Part shown: in pieces, positions 58,732 through 64,000 of the stretch
How the letters are laid out: each line of letters starts with the position of its first letter
Position numbering within the stretch: position 1 is the stretch's first letter
Assembly: GCA_963762885.1 (NCBI GenBank)
Contig: CAVXNH010000050.1
Location: 1 to 64,000 of the forward strand
DNA from: JASHVB01 sp963762885
GTDB taxonomy: Bacteria; Pseudomonadota; Alphaproteobacteria; Acetobacterales; Acetobacteraceae
Direction: 5' to 3'
DNA: 64,000 bases
Program-made: the position numbers and the translations under genes
Notes under the pieces: model-generated
Seen by the model: only the letters and a program-made list of their open reading frames with translations
The model's database searches: none
Told to the model about the DNA's origin: nothing

Positions 58732-59493
58732 GTGAACGACGCGATAACCCTGTCTCAGCGTGCCGACGCGCTCGAAGAGCAAATGAGCCGCGAACTCGAC
58801 TATATCGTTATCAAGTCACGGCTCTACAGCATGGCCGAGGGCGACATGGGCCCGTCGGCGAACGCCGCCGCATTGATGGCAAAGAACCCGAACGCCCGTG
58901 TGCTGATGGGCGATGATCCGCGCCTGCCGCCAATGCCGGAAAAGCCGACTCTCATCGATTTTTTCAAATTCCGTTTCGGACCTGCTGCCCACCTGCTGCA
59001 AAGCGCCAGGCACGCTGTCACTGCCGGGTTGCCGGAAAAAATGATCCTCGCCTGCCTGCTCCACGACATCTCTACGATCGGCTTCATCCGTGGTGATCAC
59101 GGCTACTGGGGCGCGCAGCTTGTCGAGCCTTATGTCGATGAGGAAGTGACCTGGGCAATCCGCGCGCATCAGGTGCTGCAATTCTATCCCGACAATTCGG
59201 TCGGCTACGAATATCCGCAGTCTTACATCAAGACCTTTGGTGCCGACTATCGCCCCGATCCCTATGTGGAAGCAGACTACCAGCGGATGCGCAACCACAA
59301 GTGGTACATGTCCGGGCGGATGATCACCGTGCACGACATCTATTCGTTCGATCCGAACGTGAAGGTCGAGCTGGAAGAATTCACCGACGTGATCGGCCGC
59401 AACTTCCGCCAGCCGGAACAAGGGCTAGGCTTCGACAACAGCCCGGTGGCGCATATGTGGCGAGCGATGATTCGGCCGGCAAAATATCTCTAG
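58732..59493 (+). CDS. HD domain-containing protein
   Basis: A 253-residue HD-superfamily protein. The metal site is visible as HLLQSARHA, then CLLHDISTIGFIRGDHGYWG and a later WAIRAHQVLQFYP, close to the H...HD...H...H layout of oxygenase-like or phosphohydrolase-like HD proteins. Start is GTG 58732 with GGAGGA 5 bases upstream. It lies 74 bases after the SDR. HD proteins in catabolic clusters can be di-iron oxygenases, but nothing here decides between oxygenase and hydrolase. Confidence 0.82.
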   Translation: MNDAITLSQRADALEEQMSRELDYIVIKSRLYSMAEGDMGPSANAAALMAKNPNARVLMGDDPRLPPMPEKPTLIDFFKFRFGPAAHLLQSARHAVTAGLPEKMILACLLHDISTIGFIRGDHGYWGAQLVEPYVDEEVTWAIRAHQVLQFYPDNSVGYEYPQSYIKTFGADYRPDPYVEADYQRMRNHKWYMSGRMITVHDIYSFDPNVKVELEEFTDVIGRNFRQPEQGLGFDNSPVAHMWRAMIRPAKYL

Positions 59494-59516
59494 AGCGTTG
59501 GGATAACGCGCCGCAA

Positions 59517-60326
59517 TCAGGCGCGCACGCCCCAGGCGATGGCATTGCGCAGCAGCGCCATGAACGCGTCTGACTCCCAGGCGCCTCGGAAGGTGGGCGA
59601 TGTTGTATGTTGCGGATCGATCGTTCGGGTCGCGCTGATTGCGGGGTTGTGGCAATGACCCAGCGCAAAGTAGGTCACGGCCCCGCTGCCGACCTCGCGC
59701 GTATAGCCGAGCACGCGCGTCTTCCCATCCGGTTGGAGCGAGGTATCCGAGGGGTAGAGGGTTCCAATGCTGGGCGACACGGCGTCCGGGCCGTACTCCG
59801 CCGTCAGCAGGATTTGCGTGGAGCCCGGATCTTGCAATTCGATGAAGTAGGGCTCGTCGTCAACGTAGAATGACGGGCCGAGCCCTCGCGTAATTGTGTG
59901 ATCGGTGGTGCTGACGTCGACGCGAATCTCACAAATCGGCGGATGCGTCAGGAAATAGCTGCCGAGCAACGCGTGATGCCGGGCTTTAACCGTGCGGCGC
60001 TGGCGCATGCCCTCCACCCGCTCGGCGCGGCCGCCGCTGGTGCCGTGCAGGGCAAGCCAATGGCCGCCGCCTTCCAGCCATCGCTCGATGGCGTCGCATT
60101 GCTTTGCGTCCGGGTAGGGACCTGCGACGTAAGTGATCAGCAACTGCGTAACCGGCAACCACTTCTCGACGTCCGCGAAGTCGTTGCCGACCGAGGCGGG
60201 AATATCTTTCTCTGCAAGCAGTTTCAACAGCCGCAGCCGAGCAAAGTCGTGGTCATGACCGGCGTGCGAGCCGGGTGGAAAACCGCCGGCAATGAGATGC
60301 ACGCGGCCGGATTGCTGCCCTGTCAT
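59517..60326 (-). CDS. ThuA domain-containing protein
   Basis: A 269-residue glutamine-amidotransferase-like ThuA/trehalose-utilisation-type protein. It has VHLIAGGFPPGSHAGHDHDF at the start, QLLITYVAGPYPD, WLALHGTSGGRAE, the His-bearing HPPICEIRVDVSTTDHTITR, and a C-terminal YFALGHCHN. I start at ATG 60326 (AAGGGA about 10 bases before); the longer frame runs back under the CocE gene. ThuA proteins are linked to sugar or trehalose use, although the biochemical role is unclear. Confidence 0.85.
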   Translation of the reverse strand: MTGQQSGRVHLIAGGFPPGSHAGHDHDFARLRLLKLLAEKDIPASVGNDFADVEKWLPVTQLLITYVAGPYPDAKQCDAIERWLEGGGHWLALHGTSGGRAERVEGMRQRRTVKARHHALLGSYFLTHPPICEIRVDVSTTDHTITRGLGPSFYVDDEPYFIELQDPGSTQILLTAEYGPDAVSPSIGTLYPSDTSLQPDGKTRVLGYTREVGSGAVTYFALGHCHNPAISATRTIDPQHTTSPTFRGAWESDAFMALLRNAIAWGVRA

Positions 60327-60402
60327 CGGATCACGTCCCTTCCCATCGAGCGCCTGCCGAAAATCTCTGCGCCCGCGTTTCAGCGTTTTGCCATGGCTGT
60401 CA

Positions 60403-62385
60403 TTATACGAGATTTCGCGGAACCCGACAGTCCCACGCGCGCTGGCACACTTCCACATCATGTTCGCATGCCCGCATTGTCGCCCGCAGCAGGAATGCGT
60501 CATGGGTGCATGACATGCTGATCTGGGTCTCGATTGTGATTCGCCACGCGTCACGTGACACGCTCTGCAACTGGCGCATTTCGACGACGGCGCTGAGCGG
60601 ATCGTCCTCGTCGATATGGGACCTGATGTTCATATCGCTGCCGAGTTCAAGTCCCAGCCTGTCGATCCGTACCACGCCCTGACGAATGTCAGTAACGGAC
60701 TCAGGCGTAGCCGTCTCCGGCCCGGGCAGCGCCGGCAGCAGTGCATCGGAGGCGGCCGGATTCCGCACCGGCAGTTGAAGCGAACCACCGAATACCGTCA
60801 CCGTTGCGTTTTCCGGGGGCGGCCAGATCATCGGCCAATAGGTGGTAGAAAGCGCTACCCTGATCCTATGCCCGGCCGGAAACACCGAGCCCGCGTCGTT
60901 GAGTTGGATGCGCACGGGATAGCGCTGTCCAGGAACCAGTGGTGCCGGCGTCTCATGCCCATCACGATGCGTCAGGTTCAATACCCCATAGCTGACCCGG
61001 AGCGACGCGGCATCCGGACCGACGTCGCACAGCCGGACCACCAGGTTTGCAACCGGTCTGTCGGCAGCGAGGTCCAGCATTATGACCGGCGCGCCAAGAA
61101 TTTCAATTCTTGCATCGAGCAGTTCGGTGTCGAACACCAGTGACCGTGCGTCGTCTTCCTGTTGATCGTCGGCCTGATCGGCGCCACGCCCGAACGGGCA
61201 CCAACTGCCACCGTGCGCGCCCACCATTTGCGAAGAGCATAAGCTCCGTGCCGTCAGCCCTCTGTTATCGGACCGCAGTCCCGCATCGGTGAGAAACAGC
61301 CGATGCGGCATCCCACCCGCCGGGGGCCACGCACTTTCGGCGACCCAGCGCCCGGGCAACTCCTGATGATACCCTGCGGGCGTCACGCTTTCTGTCATCC
61401 ATGCCCGCAGCATGGGTTCATCCATCACGCCGGTATCGACGCCTTTCAGCCAATGATCCCACCACCGCAGAGCTTCTTGTAAGAAGCCGATCTGCGGACC
61501 CGGGAGTGCAAAATGCGGATAGGCATGGGCCCACGGTCCGATCAGGCCCTTGAGTGGCACCGTCAGGTGCTGAAGCAGGCGCGGGATCGCATTGGTGTAA
61601 CCATCGGTCCATCCGCCAACCGCATAAATCGGACACTGGATTGCGCTATAGTCCTCGCATATCGAGCCGTGCTTCCAGTAATCGTTTCGCCATTGCTGCC
61701 GTGTCCATGGCTCCAGAAACAGCGGCAGGTTGGTCAGGCGCTCCAGCCACATCGCCCGCCAGCGGTCACCGACAAGGACCGGGTCGGGCGGCTGACACAT
61801 CGCGCCGAAAAAGAACGACGCCCATCCGAATTTCGCCCGCAGCAATGCGCCTCCCATGTAGTGCACATCGTCGCTGTAGCGATCGTCGGTGGAACAAATC
61901 GTTATGATCGCCTTCAGTGCCGGCGGGCGCAGCGCGGCGACCTGCAAACCGTTGAACCCACCCCAGGAAATGCCCATCATGCCGACAGCGCCGCTGCACC
62001 AGGGTTGTGCCGCCAGCCACGCAATCACTTCAACAGCATCATCCTGCTCTTGTTGCGCGTACTCATCGAAAAGCAGTCCGTCGGACTCGCCGCTACCACG
62101 GATATCGACGCGAACGGCGGCATAACCATGGCCGGCAAGATACGGGTGCGTCAGTGCGTCACGCACGTACGTGCCGGTCCGCTTGCGGTAGGGCAGGTAC
62201 TCCAGGATCGCTGGGACCGGATTTTGCTCTGCGTCCACCGGCAGCCAGATCCGGGCAGCCAGTTTCGTTCCGTCGAGCAGCGGGATCAACGTGTGCTCGA
62301 TTTCGCGTATCTTGTGGGGAAACTGCGCTACTATCACAACGGCAATCCGCCTTCTGCTGCTGAGGCTTTGGCACGTCTGGACCAT
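60403..62385 (-). CDS. CocE/NonD family hydrolase
   Basis: An alpha/beta-hydrolase of about 660 residues in the X-Pro dipeptidyl-peptidase/cocaine-esterase family. The substrate-binding core shows PAILEYLPYRKRTGTYVRDA, VRVDIRGSGESDGLL, the nucleophile elbow GMMGISWGGFNGLQV, a His-bearing PWAHAYPHFALPGPQ, and the C-terminal jelly-roll (SVFPAGHRIRVALSTTYWP). It probably cleaves an ester or acyl-peptide. The start is uncertain: ATG 62385 or a GTG about 45 bases further in. It precedes the ThuA gene on the same strand by 76 bases. Confidence 0.87.
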   Translation of the reverse strand: MVQTCQSLSSRRRIAVVIVAQFPHKIREIEHTLIPLLDGTKLAARIWLPVDAEQNPVPAILEYLPYRKRTGTYVRDALTHPYLAGHGYAAVRVDIRGSGESDGLLFDEYAQQEQDDAVEVIAWLAAQPWCSGAVGMMGISWGGFNGLQVAALRPPALKAIITICSTDDRYSDDVHYMGGALLRAKFGWASFFFGAMCQPPDPVLVGDRWRAMWLERLTNLPLFLEPWTRQQWRNDYWKHGSICEDYSAIQCPIYAVGGWTDGYTNAIPRLLQHLTVPLKGLIGPWAHAYPHFALPGPQIGFLQEALRWWDHWLKGVDTGVMDEPMLRAWMTESVTPAGYHQELPGRWVAESAWPPAGGMPHRLFLTDAGLRSDNRGLTARSLCSSQMVGAHGGSWCPFGRGADQADDQQEDDARSLVFDTELLDARIEILGAPVIMLDLAADRPVANLVVRLCDVGPDAASLRVSYGVLNLTHRDGHETPAPLVPGQRYPVRIQLNDAGSVFPAGHRIRVALSTTYWPMIWPPPENATVTVFGGSLQLPVRNPAASDALLPALPGPETATPESVTDIRQGVVRIDRLGLELGSDMNIRSHIDEDDPLSAVVEMRQLQSVSRDAWRITIETQISMSCTHDAFLLRATMRACEHDVEVCQRAWDCRVPRNLV

Positions 62386-62537
62386 CCCAGCCCCGCCGGC
62401 CGGTCGCGTCCGCGCCGTGCGTCAATCATCCGATCGCCAGCATAGCCCGTCTTTTTTACTTCGCCGCAATCCTGGGGTATTCGATCATCAACGTCCTTCG
62501 GTTCCAAGCCGTGCGGACGGTCAACAGGGGGAAGAGC

Positions 62538-63836
62538 ATGTCGGTCAACGGCCCGTCGCCTCGGCTTCGACGTATGCAATGGATTGCCATCATCCTGGTC
62601 ACCGCGGCAATCGCATTGAACTACATGGACCGATCAACCTTGGCGATCGGCAACCTCAAGATCCGCGAAGAGTTCGGGATCAACGCGACCGCGATCGGGG
62701 CGCTGGGATCGGCCTGGGCTCTGACCTATGGAATCGCGCAGTTGCCATCAGGCTATTTGCTCGATCGGATCGGTCCGAAATTCCTGGTGGGCGCAGCAAT
62801 GATCGCGTGGTCGCTATGTCAGGCGGCCGGCGGGATCGCGAGCACCTATTTCTTGCTGATGCTGTCGCGGATCGGGCTCGGCGCGACCGAGGCCCCGTGC
62901 TTTCCGTCCGCGACGCGCTCGGTCAGCGACTGGTTTGATGTCAAGGATCGCGGCACCCCCAGCGGCGTTTACACCTCGGGAGCCTATATCGGCCCGACGC
63001 TGGCGCCCCCGATCCTCACTGGTCTGATGCTCGCCTTCAACTGGCGGGTGATGTTCATTGTCATGGGTCTGGCCGGGATCGGGGCTGCGGTTCTGTGGTT
63101 CCTGATCTACCGTGATCCGAGGGCACAGGTCCTGGAACCTCGGGATGAAGAGTATCTGCGGCCAAATCGTCAGGCCAAATCCGCGGTTTCGCTGCGTCAA
63201 TGGACGTCGCTGTTCCGCTTCAGGGCGATGTGGGTCCTGATGCTCGGCGCGTTTTGCACCGGTTATATAACGTGGATGTACCAGACGTGGCTGCCGGCCT
63301 ATCTCGAGATGCAGCAGCACATCAGCATCGCCAAAACCGGCTTCCTGGCCTCTGTACCGCTCATCTGCGCGTTCTTCGGCGCACTCTGCGGTGGTTGGGT
63401 TTCGGACCGGTTGGTCATTCGCGGCATGGACCTTATCGCCAGCCGCCGCCTGCCCTTGATCATCGGTCTGCTCGGTTCCGCGATGTTTACCGCCCTGGCC
63501 GCATTGGCCACCGGCGCCGGGACCGCGATCACATGCATCGCGATATCGATGTTCTGCATGCAGTTCGGCATCACCTGCAAATGGATCCTGGTGACTGCGG
63601 TAACGCCGCAGGCCTATTGCGCCTCCGCCGCCAGCAATCAGAACTTCGCGGGTTTCCTCGGTGGCACGCTGTCACCGATCCTGACCGGGTTCATCGTCGA
63701 CGTGACCGGATCGTTCGTCGTGGCGTTGGCGATCGGAGCTGCTATCACGTTGGTCGGCGCGGCGCTGTTCCAGTTCGCGATGACCACGGTCATCGACGAG
63801 CGCGAGCTGGAGAAATATGCTCACGCGCCAGCCTGA
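62538..63836 (+). CDS. MFS transporter, anion:cation symporter type
   Basis: A 432-residue 12-helix MFS transporter of the ACS family (sugar-acid/aromatic-acid uptake). Marks are ALNYMDRSTLAIGNLKIREE, YGIAQLPSGYLLDRIGPKF, RIGLGATEAPCFPSATRSV, WFDVKDRGTPSGVYTSGAYI and GGWVSDRLVIRGM. ATG 62538 follows GGGGGAAGA. Next to a flavoprotein dehydrogenase and hydrolases, it probably imports the substrate of this catabolic cluster. Confidence 0.9.
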   Translation: MSVNGPSPRLRRMQWIAIILVTAAIALNYMDRSTLAIGNLKIREEFGINATAIGALGSAWALTYGIAQLPSGYLLDRIGPKFLVGAAMIAWSLCQAAGGIASTYFLLMLSRIGLGATEAPCFPSATRSVSDWFDVKDRGTPSGVYTSGAYIGPTLAPPILTGLMLAFNWRVMFIVMGLAGIGAAVLWFLIYRDPRAQVLEPRDEEYLRPNRQAKSAVSLRQWTSLFRFRAMWVLMLGAFCTGYITWMYQTWLPAYLEMQQHISIAKTGFLASVPLICAFFGALCGGWVSDRLVIRGMDLIASRRLPLIIGLLGSAMFTALAALATGAGTAITCIAISMFCMQFGITCKWILVTAVTPQAYCASAASNQNFAGFLGGTLSPILTGFIVDVTGSFVVALAIGAAITLVGAALFQFAMTTVIDERELEKYAHAPA

Positions 63837-63850
63837 TCGCAACTACTACC

Positions 63851-64000
63851 ATGGAGCACCAATCGTCAGTGTCGCATAAATGGAATGTCGAAGCAGATGT
63901 CGTTGTGGTTGGATTCGGAGCAGCGGGCGTTGCCTCTGCGGTGACTGCGCACGATCTGGGAGCCAAGGTCGTCATCCTGGAAAAGGCGCCCGAAGGTCAG
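63851..64000 (+). CDS. FAD-dependent dehydrogenase, N-terminus only
   Basis: The first 50 codons of a flavoprotein, cut by the window edge. ADVVVVGFGAAGVASAVTAH is the FAD-binding Rossmann motif (GxGxxG) and AKVVILEKAPEGQ carries the Glu for the ribose. This fits the FAD_binding_2 group (fumarate-reductase/3-ketosteroid-dehydrogenase-like). It starts 14 bases after the MFS stop and so probably shares its transcript. Confidence 0.85.
   Translation, partial: MEHQSSVSHKWNVEADVVVVGFGAAGVASAVTAHDLGAKVVILEKAPEGQ

Overview
The window looks like about 64 kb of a high-GC alphaproteobacterial chromosome. The gene content and the interspersed palindromes (GTCATGGCCGG type) resemble Acetobacteraceae, but that placement is inference because no rRNA or taxonomic marker is present. 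I found no tRNA, rRNA or CRISPR array.

Left part (1-20.7 kb): housekeeping and small operons mixed with decayed accessory genes. A yhaV-type toxin remnant and a frameshifted capA-like gene are followed by a DUF3160 protein and ruvC. A tight yggT-yggU-folD run with overlapping stops and starts comes next, then a DUF1674 gene, a membrane protein, a PIN toxin-antitoxin pair, tandem F420-type LLM oxidoreductases, a 3-hydroxyisobutyrate-dehydrogenase-like gene, an SGNH hydrolase, a split YeeE/YedE sulfur transporter, an SPFH/NfeD pair, OsmC, an LVIVD-repeat protein, a GYD protein and an enolase-superfamily enzyme. Middle-left (20.7-28.6 kb): a decaying dipeptide-type ABC transporter, an orphan two-gene cassette behind a good sigma70-like promoter, a broken MFS gene, and about 1 kb of hairpin repeats ending in an orphan terminator.

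Centre (28.6-48 kb): a complete alpha-glucan/trehalose operon on the minus strand, in transcription order glgE, treS-maltokinase fusion, glgB, glgX, treZ, malQ, treY. TreY/TreZ release trehalose from glucan. TreS/maltokinase turn trehalose into maltose 1-phosphate. GlgE and GlgB rebuild branched glucan. GlgX and MalQ trim and rearrange it. The genes are mostly coupled by 4-base overlaps, but an IS4-family element has inserted in a palindromic repeat between glgB and glgX. GlgE carries an extra N-terminal GH13-like domain whose catalytic motifs are lost.

Right part (48-64 kb): a TIM-barrel isomerase-like gene, an MGH1-like glycosidase, a sulfatase, an LLM monooxygenase, a translationally coupled pair (secreted LVIVD protein plus polytopic membrane protein), then a probable catabolic cluster: amidohydrolase, an SDR lacking its catalytic Tyr, an HD-domain protein, a ThuA protein, a CocE hydrolase, an MFS transporter and the start of a flavoprotein dehydrogenase.

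Two themes run through the window. Several families of inverted repeats lie between genes and sometimes supply protein ends, stop codons or ribosome binding sites. Single-base indels, often in short homopolymers, are unusually frequent (yhaV, capA, PIN gene, dppD/F, MFS gene, glgE, LVIVD signal peptide, transposase). Part of this may be real decay and part may be sequence error.
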